From positions 1 to 33,521 of the forward strand of contig DXMY01000048.1 in the NCBI GenBank assembly GCA_019413925.1: a DNA stretch of 33,521 bases, in the 5' to 3' direction. The notes below the pieces were generated by a model that saw nothing but the letters and a program-made list of their open reading frames with translations, searched no databases and was not told the DNA's origin. The position numbers and the translations under genes are program-made. Below, one piece after another: positions 25,801 to 33,128 of this stretch; position 1 is the first letter of the stretch; each line of letters starts with the position of its first letter. The DNA comes from Collinsella sp. GTDB lineage: Bacteria; Actinomycetota; Coriobacteriia; Coriobacteriales; Coriobacteriaceae.

Positions 25801-26646
25801 GCCCTGGGCATCGCGACCAATGACGGTCACATTTGCGGCAACCTGGTCTTTAACGACAGGGGACGAGCTACCAGCCGTATAGGCAAACTCAATCTTCTGC
25901 CCCTGGGTGAGCTTGACGCTGCTCGCGCCAACCGAGGAAGACGCGCCGTCGACGAACAGCTGCCAGAAGGCATAAGTCGTCGGATCGTAGGCAAGCGTGC
26001 GACCATCGCTCGGGGATGTGATGCTTTCGAGGTAGAAACCGTATGCCGTGTTCGGTTCGTACTTCGCCTTGAAGCCCGTCTTCTCCTGCAGCTTAATGAA
26101 GGCATCCGCAGCCGTCGCGCCCTCGTCGAGCTTGAGCTGCGTAGGTGCCACCCAGGTCTGAGCCTTGCCGTCAGCATCGGTGCCGATAATCGAGAACGAG
26201 ACCTCAACCTGCTTCTTGGCGACATCGCCGGTTTCTGTCGGGTTCTCTGTCTGAACGGCAGCCGCGGCGGCAGGTCCCGCTTGGCCAGCGGATGCCGTCG
26301 AAGACTGCTCGCTCGTGGCAGGGCTCTCCCCCGTCGCCGAGCCTTCGTCGCCAGTTGCTGCCTCTGTTATGGCTGCACTAGCTGCAGGCGCGCCCTCGGA
26401 ATCCGAAACCTCGGCCTCGCCCTGGTCGGCAGCACCGTCCGCGGCCCCCATGCCCTCACTCGGCGTCGCAGTCTGAGCCACAGCCTCGGCAATGCCCTCG
26501 GCGCCCTCGGCCCACAGCTGAGCCGGTGTGGTGCCAAAGGCCATCGCGAAGGCCAGGAATGCCACCAGGCCGCGCTTGGCTACGCCGCGCGCAATTGCGC
26601 CACGGCGATGCGAGACGCGCTGGCGCTCGTCCTCAAACATATCCAT
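22891..26646 (-). CDS. Large cell-surface protein: four DUF4430 modules, beta-propeller, InlB repeat, stalk, anchor
   Basis: This 1251-aa exported protein starts at 26646, where AGGAG lies 5 nt or so upstream. Residues about 25-47 form a signal peptide (LVAFLAFAMAFG). An Ala/Glu/Thr-rich linker follows. Four DUF4430 modules lie at about 146-258, 267-372, 383-490 and 500-608, each with a W/F-x-x-x-x-V/I-D/N-G core (FWQLFVDG, YWQLFINGK, YWRFYVNGK, YWHLYINGE). Residues about 625-1034 form a PQQ-like beta-propeller with no visible enzyme site. Residues 1035-1102 are an InlB/Listeria-Bacteroides repeat (TFAGWYTDEACTQAYDF). A Gly-rich then Lys/Asp/Ser-rich stalk follows, then a membrane helix (1224-1247) and KRR. 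The anchor resembles a sortase signal without a normal LPxTG. A cobalamin riboswitch controls it, which suggests corrinoid binding. Confidence 0.88.
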   Translation of the reverse strand: MDMFEDERQRVSHRRGAIARGVAKRGLVAFLAFAMAFGTTPAQLWAEGAEGIAEAVAQTATPSEGMGAADGAADQGEAEVSDSEGAPAASAAITEAATGDEGSATGESPATSEQSSTASAGQAGPAAAAAVQTENPTETGDVAKKQVEVSFSIIGTDADGKAQTWVAPTQLKLDEGATAADAFIKLQEKTGFKAKYEPNTAYGFYLESITSPSDGRTLAYDPTTYAFWQLFVDGASSSVGASSVKLTQGQKIEFAYTAGSSSPVVKDQVAANVTVIGRDAQGKTQTWVDNAQYVVTSGSSALDLTKVALEANDIDAVAAGSFILSLKYNGVELGTPQDYSTYWQLFINGKSSDYTADNVTIHAGDTVTWFYGGWGDQLPSDSVHASVQVLGKDKDGKQQVWASTGQTSLKAGSTAKDLLEQVGLTLDAGESSWGWFLNGIYSPFDGKSYCGYDAATNSYWRFYVNGKFADVGAGAYKLQEGDAVTFMYGADADALPGQVLGSADVIGPDVNGNNTRWGTASNVSLPEGSTAQNLIEAVLKAKGVAYNGSQSGEYWFLNSITSPFDHKPYGWDAATNKYWHLYINGEPSLLCANQITLKSGDKVTLAYTTDNSPMPDPDKIVVDPSATTPDWDAEWAGYGNSGNGSTVTDAKTPAQAAGLKWAFDWKAESGQQYANCSEPVIANGFVYIATENELIKIDSSTGKKVASAPLASKVSYTSRPIYTNGLIIVPLNGGAVQAITADKLICKWLTPGLTDLTQSSCTVVSDGEYVYVGTADGKKYVNGSFTRIKIATGEVSWQNIDAAEGYYWTGAALTDKYAIVPTSAGTLKCIDKATGDVVSTMKLGALANADCVADPSNGSTFYQMTHDGKLHVISLSAKGVLSEQKTVDLGLTNNMSAPAVSGDNLIVGGQTATGSALVLYNLKTGKTTMVTAADGKELPAGFNGIAATPLVSVQGGKTYVYFTVNSADSKDYVSYSAGGGVYRYTLGDAEATQIYDAAGHYQYCDSPVIADASGNLYYINDSGTLFKLGAVESWTVAFNSNGGSACDTKFVATADGKLVKPADPTRDGYTFAGWYTDEACTQAYDFSTPVTADLTLYAKWTKNAVNPGGNGGSGTNGGNGGAGNGSGAGAGAGSGSGSKGGAIAPGRKPVTKTTVSTKTETKDNKSDKKDSDKSDKKDEKKSDKKSGKKDSKSDKKSDSKSDTGAVSTTTAKKSSSASEQETGINPLAIVGVAAGVIGLAIVGVFVFTKRR

Positions 26647-26790
26647 TTGTCTCCTACTGTCTGTACTTGGAGCGTTGCCTTGAGACTGCCCCACGTCATC
26701 GCGCATGTTGCGCTCGAGTTCCCCCATCGGGGTCCCCCTTCCCTCCAGAGCCCTATGCACACCGGCGGCAAAAGCCGCAGCCGCATGCAA

Positions 26791-26960
26791 GACGGGAGGC
26801 GATCCGACTTAACCTTAACGACTCGGGCACGTCGTCCGATCTGCGACGCGAGCATCCCGAGCCAAGAGGAATTACGGTTACTGGTACAGCCGGGGACTTG
26901 CACCCCGATTCTCCCAAATGCGCAGGATAACCGCGCATTCGTGCGTCTCCGCACCACCAT
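26791..26960 (-). ncRNA. Cobalamin riboswitch
   Basis: The minus-strand leader matches the cobalamin aptamer in order. GGGAGAATCGGGGTGCAAGT (from 26915) corresponds to the conserved GGGA...GGTGnAAnTCC segment. GCTGTACCAGTAACCGTAA matches the GCuGnnCCnGnAACuGUAA core. A peripheral stem (CTCGGG/CCCGAG) follows. The 3' part, TAAGTCGGATCGCCTCCC, fits the final AGYCnGnannnCCTnCC segment. It lies about 145 nt before the start of the large DUF4430 protein. An adjacent GCGGC-TTTT-GCCGC hairpin (near 26764-26777) has no T-run, so translational control is more likely than termination. Class and ligand preference cannot be told by eye. Confidence 0.9.
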
Positions 26961-26972
26961 CTAGGCCATCGA

Positions 26973-27000
26973 TTATTACCGTCGAAATGGTATCACGCAA
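26973..27000 (-). promoter_or_regulatory. Candidate promoter of the cobalamin-riboswitch operon
   Basis: On the minus strand TTGCGT (26995-27000) and TAATAA (26973-26978) are separated by 16 nt. The pair ends about 13 nt before the aptamer. Its -35 overlaps the T-tract of the preceding gene's terminator. Confidence 0.5.
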
Positions 27001-27026
27001 AAGGGCCTCGCACACAGGCGAAGCCC
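26999..27026 (-). terminator. Rho-independent terminator after the ABC1-kinase gene
   Basis: On the minus strand GGGCTTCGC (27018-27026) pairs with GCGAGGCCC (27003-27011) with one mismatch, followed by TTTT. It isolates the kinase operon from the riboswitch operon. Confidence 0.75.
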
Positions 27027-27077
27027 AAGGTAAAAGCTATTGTTTGCGATAGGAAAATGCGGTGACGGCCGCAGCCC

Positions 27078-28841
27078 CTAGTGCTTGCCGCCGTGACTGT
27101 TGAGCCAGATATTACGGCCCAGCATAAGCGCCAGCACCAGCGCGCTCACGTAGCCCATAAAGCCAATGACTGGGATACCAAACACAACCGGCTCGATGCG
27201 CGCGTAGTACACCACCGACGAACCGATAAACAAGCCGGCGATCACAATTGCCATCGACATGCGGTCGATAATTCCACCCAGCTGTCGCAGCGCCTTATCG
27301 CTGCTCATGATCTGCGTGTTTACCTTAAGCTGGCCGCGCGTGAGCATGCGCGAAGCCAAGCCCAGATACTCGGCCGCCTCGAGCGAGCCTTTTGCCGCGC
27401 GATAGCTGCTCGCGGCAAGATCGCGGCTCATCTCGCGCATGCGGGCGTAGGTGCTCTTCTCGTTTTTGATGTGCGTCTGGATGATCTGGATCATGTTGAC
27501 GTTGGGCATGTACTCGGTCAACAGGCCCTCGAGCGTCACCATGCCGCGGGCGAACATCGTCACCACGCTCGGCAGCTCAACGTCATTTTTGCGCGCGAGG
27601 TTTAACAGCGAGGTCAAAAACTCACCGATATCCAGGTCCTTAAGGTCAAGGCCCGCAAAGTCAGCCACGATAAAGTCCAAATCGGACAAAAAGGCCGAAT
27701 GATCGAGCTCAGCCGAGTCGCCACGCGTCACGGCGAAGCGCATGAGCGAATCCTTGAGCTTGGGCACGTCACCCTCGGCCACGGCGAAAATCATATCCTT
27801 GACGATACCGCGATCGTGACTCGACATGCGTCCGACCATGCCCAAGTCGATAAAGTAGACGATGCCGTCCTTGAGAATGATGTTTCCCGCATGCGGGTCG
27901 GCATGGAAAAAACCGTCATCGAGCACCTGCGTCGAGTAGTCCTCGACGATTGCGGCACCGATCTTTTCCAAGTCATAGCCCTCGGCCACCAAGCGTTCAG
28001 GATCGGCGATCGAAATGCCGTCGACGTAGTCCATAACCACCACGTGCTCGGTGCACAGGTCCAGATAGGATTTAGGGCACGTCACGCCATGAACGCTCTT
28101 ATGGAACTCGTAGAAGTCGTTGAGGTTTTTGGCCTCGGCCAAAAAGTTGGTCTCCTCGCGAAACGAGGTCCACAACTCCTCGACTACGCCGTGCAGGTCA
28201 ACGAATTGATCGGTGTTGACGAACTTGGAAACGATACGCACCACCGAGCGGATGATATCGATGTCCTGTGCCATAACCTGCTGCGCACCGGGGCGCTGCA
28301 CCTTAACGGCCACGTCCTCGCCGGTCACCAGGCGGGCGCGGTGCACCTGCGCGAGCGATGCGCTACCAAGCGGATTGGGGTCGATCGCGTCGAACATCTC
28401 CCCCAGGCGCAGGCCGTATTCCTCTTCCAAGCAGCGAAGCACTACCTCGTACGGCACCGGCTCCACGTCGGAACGCAGACGGCGCAGCTCATCGCAAAAG
28501 CGCTGCGGCAGAATCTCGGACCGGTTGGCCAGAATCTGCCCCATCTTGACGAACATGGGGCCGAGCTCCTCGAGCAGGCGGCGCAAGCGAACCGGCGTGA
28601 GGTTATCCCACACACGGTACTTTTTGACCAAGCGAACAATCTGCCCGATGCGTTCGCGACGACCCGCCGGCGTGAGCTGGTATTCCTCGTCCGGCGCCAT
28701 CGCGTCGGGCTCTTCGGGCACCATATCGACAGCGCGCGGCTTTTTGCGAGCGCCCGAGACGGCGGCATCGACCTCATCGACAACCGCCGCCTCGTCACCC
28801 AAAGGATCTAGATTGTTGTAATCGGTGGTGGAATCTGCCAT
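27078..28841 (-). CDS. ABC1/UbiB-family atypical kinase (AarF-like)
   Basis: This 587-aa protein has the UbiB/ADCK fold: KMGQ at 99-102 (the family's KxGQ motif), the nucleotide-binding lysine in VAVKVQRPG, DGFFHADPHAGNI (catalytic loop) and YFIDLGMVG (metal-binding DFG-like). Two membrane helices close the protein. In bacteria with quinones these proteins support quinone synthesis, but many anaerobes carry them with other lipid-linked roles. The N-terminal 55 residues are acidic and poorly conserved in look. It lies 8 nt after the phasin-like gene, so the two are co-transcribed. No ubiquinone or menaquinone gene is nearby. Confidence 0.92.
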   Translation of the reverse strand: MADSTTDYNNLDPLGDEAAVVDEVDAAVSGARKKPRAVDMVPEEPDAMAPDEEYQLTPAGRRERIGQIVRLVKKYRVWDNLTPVRLRRLLEELGPMFVKMGQILANRSEILPQRFCDELRRLRSDVEPVPYEVVLRCLEEEYGLRLGEMFDAIDPNPLGSASLAQVHRARLVTGEDVAVKVQRPGAQQVMAQDIDIIRSVVRIVSKFVNTDQFVDLHGVVEELWTSFREETNFLAEAKNLNDFYEFHKSVHGVTCPKSYLDLCTEHVVVMDYVDGISIADPERLVAEGYDLEKIGAAIVEDYSTQVLDDGFFHADPHAGNIILKDGIVYFIDLGMVGRMSSHDRGIVKDMIFAVAEGDVPKLKDSLMRFAVTRGDSAELDHSAFLSDLDFIVADFAGLDLKDLDIGEFLTSLLNLARKNDVELPSVVTMFARGMVTLEGLLTEYMPNVNMIQIIQTHIKNEKSTYARMREMSRDLAASSYRAAKGSLEAAEYLGLASRMLTRGQLKVNTQIMSSDKALRQLGGIIDRMSMAIVIAGLFIGSSVVYYARIEPVVFGIPVIGFMGYVSALVLALMLGRNIWLNSHGGKH

Positions 28842-28849
28842 CTGCGCTG

Positions 28850-29266
28850 CTACTCGGCCTCTTCGGTATCCTTCGCATCGTCGGGCTCAACGGACTCGAC
28901 GGGCACCGAGGTCACGTTGTCCTCGACCGAATCGACGATGTCGCGCACATGGGCCAGGAAGGCCGTGCGCTCGGGGGCGGTCATGACGCGGACCCGGGCA
29001 AGGATGAGCTCGTCAAGCACGCGCTGGGCCGCGGTCTCGCCCTGCATGCCCAAGCGCTCGGTCAGATCGGAGATGGTACCGCCGGCCTGCTCGAACATGT
29101 CGGACACACTGCGGGCGATATCGGGGGTGGCGGTGTCCTTGCGGACCTGCTCGCCCTTGGTGTTAAGGTCGTCGAGGACCTTCTTGCCGCCTTCGACAGC
29201 AACGGCGGCAGCGCCAAAGCCCACGTTAATGGCGCCGTTAACAAGCTGATCGAGTTTCATAACCAT
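28850..29266 (-). CDS. Phasin-like small protein
   Basis: This 138-aa protein has an N-terminal helix with small residues (GAINVGFGAAAVAVEGGKK) that could sit at a membrane or lipid surface, followed by charged amphipathic helices and an acidic tail. That pattern is like phasin or granule-associated proteins. The start at 29266 has GGAG 5 nt upstream. It precedes the ABC1 kinase by 8 nt, suggesting a shared role at a lipid surface or as a partner of the kinase. No polyhydroxyalkanoate synthase is in the window, so storage granule function is not supported. Confidence 0.68.
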   Translation of the reverse strand: MVMKLDQLVNGAINVGFGAAAVAVEGGKKVLDDLNTKGEQVRKDTATPDIARSVSDMFEQAGGTISDLTERLGMQGETAAQRVLDELILARVRVMTAPERTAFLAHVRDIVDSVEDNVTSVPVESVEPDDAKDTEEAE

Positions 29267-29365
29267 GGTTATCTCCAATCACAAACAACTGCATTGGCGT
29301 TCTTGTACCCAAGATTGAGCGAAAGCGACAAAGCGTTTTAGCGCTATTCGATCGATGGGAAATCC

Positions 29366-30889
29366 CTACCTCACGTTGTCATTCATCGCGAAAGAGTTCT
29401 TCATGGCGCAGCTCGTGGTGTAGAGCACCTTGCCCAGCAGGGCATCGGTCTCCACGCGAACACGCTCGGCAAAGGCCTCGTTGGCGCGTGTAAGCTCGGA
29501 AGGCACCTCGGCCTCGGGCAGAGCGGCTACGGCAGCGTCGACGTCATGGATCTGCTTGTGGCCCATGCCACCGATCTTCTCCTGATAATCCTCGACCGCG
29601 CGGCCGCACTCATGGAAACGGACGTCGGCCAGGGCACCGATCAGGCGGTTGGCCCAGTAGAAGTTTTCGGACGTCACGCGAGCCTGCGTGTCGGCATAGT
29701 ACTCGGGCATGGTCTCGACGTTGGCGTACAGCGGAACCAGCGCGTTAAACGAGTTGGAGCCAAAGGCCATCCACTGCACGGCGCGATAGGCCGGCTGCGC
29801 ATAGGAACGCAGCTGCAACACGGCGAGCTGGCTGTTGCGGTTGATGCCGATGGGGCGATAGGCGCCGCGCGTGGCGGGCGTGCCCTTGCTGCCGTAGCAG
29901 TCGTACTCCGTGCCCTGGTAGTGGCTCGAAAGCACGTACTTAATGTCCTCGATGGTCACCTTGCGCTCGGGCACGCGGCTCCAAGGGATGTCGTCGCTCT
30001 CGGGCGTGAAGTCGGCGTCGGGGCCATCCCACACGTCGCTGGGGTTGAGGCAGCGCTGCATGTACCAGGCGCGCGGCGTGTTGTAGACATGGTCGCTGTC
30101 GCTGTGCGAGCCAAAGGCCTCGCGCGGGTTAAAGACGGCAGCCGGGCCGTCGCTCTCGACGCCCAGCGTCAGGTCCAGATGCCACTCGGCCATCCAGGCG
30201 CGCAGGTCGGCGGAGCACATGTGGTCGGCCTGGGCGCCCTCGGCGTCATCCAGGTCAAAGCTGTCGATACCCAATTGGTTGGGCATGGTCACATAGGCGT
30301 CATCGGGCACACGCTTGGCAATCCAATGATGGCCGCCGATGGTCTCAAGCCACCAGATCTCGTCCACGTCGCTAAAGGCGATGCCGTTGTTCTCGTAGGT
30401 GCCGTAGCGCTCGAGCAGGTCGCCCAGGATACGAACGCCGTCGCGGGCGGACTTGGCGTACGGCAGGACTAGGGTAACCATGTCCTCCTCGCCCAGGCCA
30501 CCAGGCTGCGCCGGAACGTATCCGTCCTCGCCCTCGTTGCCCTTGGCGGGCACGTAGTCCACAAGCGGGTCGGCACCGCGGACGCGCTCGTTGGTGGTGA
30601 GCGTCTCGGTTGCGGACATGCCCACATTGAGCTCGTTGAAACCGGCCTCGGCCCAGATACCGTGGCCCGGGACAACATCGGGGACGCTCGTGTAGCGCAT
30701 GGGGTTATCGGGCAGCTCAACGGTCAGGTGACTCAGGACGCTCGTGTAGACGCGCGGCTGCTCGTCGGGATGCACTACGCGCATGCGCTTGGGCTCAAAC
30801 ACCCCGTTGGACGAGTCCTCGTTACGCGCGACAAGCGTCGACCCGTCGTAGCTCGCGTTCTTACCAACCAAAATCGTTGTGCACGGCAT
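29366..30889 (-). CDS. C69 family dipeptidase
   Basis: This 507-aa Ntn-hydrolase of peptidase family C69 (PepD-like) cleaves dipeptides with broad specificity. The nucleophile is the cysteine in MPCTTILVGK, close to the start. GSTLVARNED is the family's conserved segment right after it. The start at 30889 puts AAGGAGG six nt upstream; an ATG two codons earlier would sit directly on that site. No signal peptide is present, so it acts in the cytoplasm. The gene stands alone between the phasin-like gene and inverted-repeat element B. Confidence 0.93.
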   Translation of the reverse strand: MPCTTILVGKNASYDGSTLVARNEDSSNGVFEPKRMRVVHPDEQPRVYTSVLSHLTVELPDNPMRYTSVPDVVPGHGIWAEAGFNELNVGMSATETLTTNERVRGADPLVDYVPAKGNEGEDGYVPAQPGGLGEEDMVTLVLPYAKSARDGVRILGDLLERYGTYENNGIAFSDVDEIWWLETIGGHHWIAKRVPDDAYVTMPNQLGIDSFDLDDAEGAQADHMCSADLRAWMAEWHLDLTLGVESDGPAAVFNPREAFGSHSDSDHVYNTPRAWYMQRCLNPSDVWDGPDADFTPESDDIPWSRVPERKVTIEDIKYVLSSHYQGTEYDCYGSKGTPATRGAYRPIGINRNSQLAVLQLRSYAQPAYRAVQWMAFGSNSFNALVPLYANVETMPEYYADTQARVTSENFYWANRLIGALADVRFHECGRAVEDYQEKIGGMGHKQIHDVDAAVAALPEAEVPSELTRANEAFAERVRVETDALLGKVLYTTSCAMKNSFAMNDNVR

Positions 30890-30972
30890 GCGCATCCTCC
30901 TTGAGCGAAGAAATCAAACGGCAACAGTGTATCGCTTCGACGCAAAAAGGGCGAAACCACGGCCTCGGCAGC

Positions 30973-31210
30973 CCCCGTGGTCAAAAAATGCCAAATATGA
31001 GTACTGTCACAAATTTAGTGGCAGCAAATTGCACTGTTCCGGGCGCCGGGAATCCTCACCTGTCCAAAAACTGAGTCTAGTAATTCCCCATACGTCCAAT
31101 AAAATTGGCTCTTTAACGATATTACTTATCGCTAAAGAGCCAAAATGATCTCAAACATATGTGACTAACTTGGCAACAGTACTCATATTTGGCATTTTTT
31201 GACCACGGGG
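30973..31210. repeat. 238-bp element with perfect 35-bp terminal inverted repeats (copy B)
   Basis: Arms at 30973-31007 and 31176-31210 are exact reverse complements and share the core CAAATATGAGTACTGT with copy A at 155-374. Where the two copies differ, both arms of each copy have changed together. The interior carries a strong hairpin at 31105-31143 (TTGGCTCTTTA/TAAAGAGCCAA plus CGATA/TATCG). It fills most of the gap between the folD stop and the C69 dipeptidase start, ending 84 nt from the latter. No credible gene lies within. Confidence 0.82.
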
Positions 31211-31244
31211 TATCTAACCAACCCCCTAAACAGCCTCCAAACGC

Positions 31245-32099
31245 CTATTTTACCGCGCGCTCAGCCGCCTCGATCACGTGCTTGGCGAGAATTGCTGTCG
31301 TCACGGCACCCACGCCACCCGGCACGGGGGTGATTGCGCCAACAACCGGCTCCGCGGCATCAAAATCGACGTCGCCGACCAGCTTGCCAGCGGCTTCGTC
31401 CCAATTAATGCCAACATCGATAATCGCCTGGTCCTCGCGGACCGCATCTGCGCCAATCGTGCGCGCGCGTCCAACGGCGGCAACCACAATGTCGGCAGCA
31501 CAGCACTCGGCGGCAAGATCGCGCGTATGCGTATGGCACGTCGTCACGGTTGCGTTGCGCGCCGTAAGCATGGCGGCAACGGGGCGGCCAATTACCAGTG
31601 AGCGTCCGACCACGGCAACTTTGGCGCCGTCCAGCTCAACGCCGTAATGATCCAGCAAAGCAAGCACGGCTTCAGCTGTGCAGGGGGCAAAACCCTCGCC
31701 GCGCCCCGAAAGCGTGGTGAGCAGCGAAGCCGGCGTCATGGAGTCAACGTCCTTGGCGGGATCGAGCGCTGCGGCGACGGCGTTCTCGTCAAGGCCGGCG
31801 GGCAGCGGGCGAAACATCAGACAGCCATGAACAGCCGAGTCGGCATTGATGTCCTCGATGGCCGTCAACAGCTCGTCTTGCGAAACACCGGCAGGAAGCA
31901 ACACGCGACGCGCCTCGATGCCAACCTTTTCGCAGCGTTTAAGGGCGCCGCGCTCGTAGGATAGGTCGTCCTCGCGTTCACCCACACGCACGATAGCAAG
32001 CGTCGGAACAACACCGCGTTCGCGCAGCGCAGCGCAGCGGGCAGCGAGCTCCTCAGTCAAAGCGCGGGCGACGGGAGCACCCTTCAGTAGCTCAGCCAT
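31245..32099 (-). CDS. folD: Methylenetetrahydrofolate dehydrogenase / cyclohydrolase
   Basis: This 284-aa bifunctional enzyme interconverts methylene-, methenyl- and formyl-tetrahydrofolate. Motifs are LSYERGALKRCEKVGI (catalytic lysine kept; the usual tyrosine four residues before it is arginine), CLMFRPLPAGL, the nucleotide-binding GRSLVIGRPVA, and TPVPGGVGAVTTA. The start at 32099 follows AGAGGGG, and the gene begins 2 nt after fchA, so they are translated together. The product of FchA, methenyl-THF, is the FolD substrate. The tyrosine change also occurs in a FolD branch I associate with anaerobes, so it is probably functional. Confidence 0.93.
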   Translation of the reverse strand: MAELLKGAPVARALTEELAARCAALRERGVVPTLAIVRVGEREDDLSYERGALKRCEKVGIEARRVLLPAGVSQDELLTAIEDINADSAVHGCLMFRPLPAGLDENAVAAALDPAKDVDSMTPASLLTTLSGRGEGFAPCTAEAVLALLDHYGVELDGAKVAVVGRSLVIGRPVAAMLTARNATVTTCHTHTRDLAAECCAADIVVAAVGRARTIGADAVREDQAIIDVGINWDEAAGKLVGDVDFDAAEPVVGAITPVPGGVGAVTTAILAKHVIEAAERAVK

Positions 32100-32101
32100 G
32101 G

Positions 32102-32734
32102 CTATCCCCTCTTTCTTGCAGCGTCGGAGGCGCGGCGCGCCAGCGCATCGGCGCGCGGCAACCATGTGTCGAGCAACTCATCACACGCCGTCTCGAGCTC
32201 CTCGGCGCGTGCACGATCCTTCATAGACGTGGTGTTCGCAAAGAGCGTCAAGCTCGCGCCCTGCATGGCGGCGCGGCAGAATACGGCGCCGCACGCCACA
32301 TCGGACAGCAGCTGACGCGAACCCTTGTCGGCCATGTCCTCGAGCAGCGCCAGTGCGCGCCCGCAGGCATCCATAATGCGATACGGCGGCATAGCGGCCA
32401 CATGCAGCGCATCCTGAATCGCAGCCGGTCGGGCCGGGTCCTCACGCGGAATACCGTACGCAGCGGACACCTGGCCGTACGCACGAACGTCCTCGGCGAC
32501 CAGACCCACAAGCTCCTGCGCCAACTCGTCTGCCTGGGCAAACGCACGCGTCAGGTCATCCGCACGATCAGCAAGCGCGGGATTGGTCGCACCGTAGCGG
32601 GCAACCATTCCGCACAGCGAGGCGCCCAGCGCGCCCACAAAAGCGCTCGCGCTGCCACCACCGGGAACTGGCTCGCGCGCGGCCAGCGCCTCGGCAAAAC
32701 CGCGACAGGTTTTATCCATCATCTCTTGGCTCAT
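32102..32734 (-). CDS. fchA: Formimidoyltetrahydrofolate cyclodeaminase
   Basis: This 210-aa helical protein belongs to the FTCD cyclodeaminase family. It removes ammonia from 5-formimino-THF to give 5,10-methenyl-THF, used when histidine or purines are degraded. The signature PVPGGGSASAFVGALGASL is present, along with AEDVRAYGQV. The start at 32734 is chosen with GAAGGTG about 9 nt upstream. It is first in an operon with folD. No formiminotransferase gene is in the window. Confidence 0.93.
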   Translation of the reverse strand: MSQEMMDKTCRGFAEALAAREPVPGGGSASAFVGALGASLCGMVARYGATNPALADRADDLTRAFAQADELAQELVGLVAEDVRAYGQVSAAYGIPREDPARPAAIQDALHVAAMPPYRIMDACGRALALLEDMADKGSRQLLSDVACGAVFCRAAMQGASLTLFANTTSMKDRARAEELETACDELLDTWLPRADALARRASDAARKRG

Positions 32735-33128
32735 ACGCACACGCACCTTCAAGTCATATATATCGGTCGGGCGGCCGACGCCGGCCGACCGCATCGATCA
32801 CGTAATGGTGCTAAGTCTAGCCCATAAGTACGCGAGCGTCAGCGCACCTGGCCATCGCGGATTTCTATGGCACACGATAGGCCATGCCAACGCAAACATG
32901 GGACACATGGCCCACCTTTCGAGACTCCCGAGCAGCACAAGCTGGGGCATATCTATAAGTAAGGAACCCGTTAGTAAGGAACCCGTTGGGGAACGGCCGC
33001 GCAACGGCCACAAGCGATGAACGGAGGCATAAGTCGCACAGTACACAGAGACATCCGCCGCCAGCGCAATCAGTACCCCAACAGCATGCGGCGCCGTGAT
33101 GTCATCAGCAGACAAGGAGGACGCCACC
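32735..33128. other. Divergent intergenic region with a 15-bp tandem repeat
   Basis: This 394-bp gap separates fchA from the rightward lipoprotein gene. A GC-rich imperfect hairpin (GGTCGG...CCGACC region, about 32767-32793) lies in the fchA leader. AGTAAGGAACCCGTT is repeated exactly in tandem at 32958-32972 and 32973-32987. No gene or clear promoter was recognised; long frames on both strands look like shadows. Confidence 0.5.

Noticed and set aside
24907..26964. Long plus-strand frame (685 aa) opposite the DUF4430 surface gene
   Set aside because: It has no ribosome site and low-quality, Arg/Leu-rich composition. The opposite strand shows clear domains, a signal peptide and a riboswitch.
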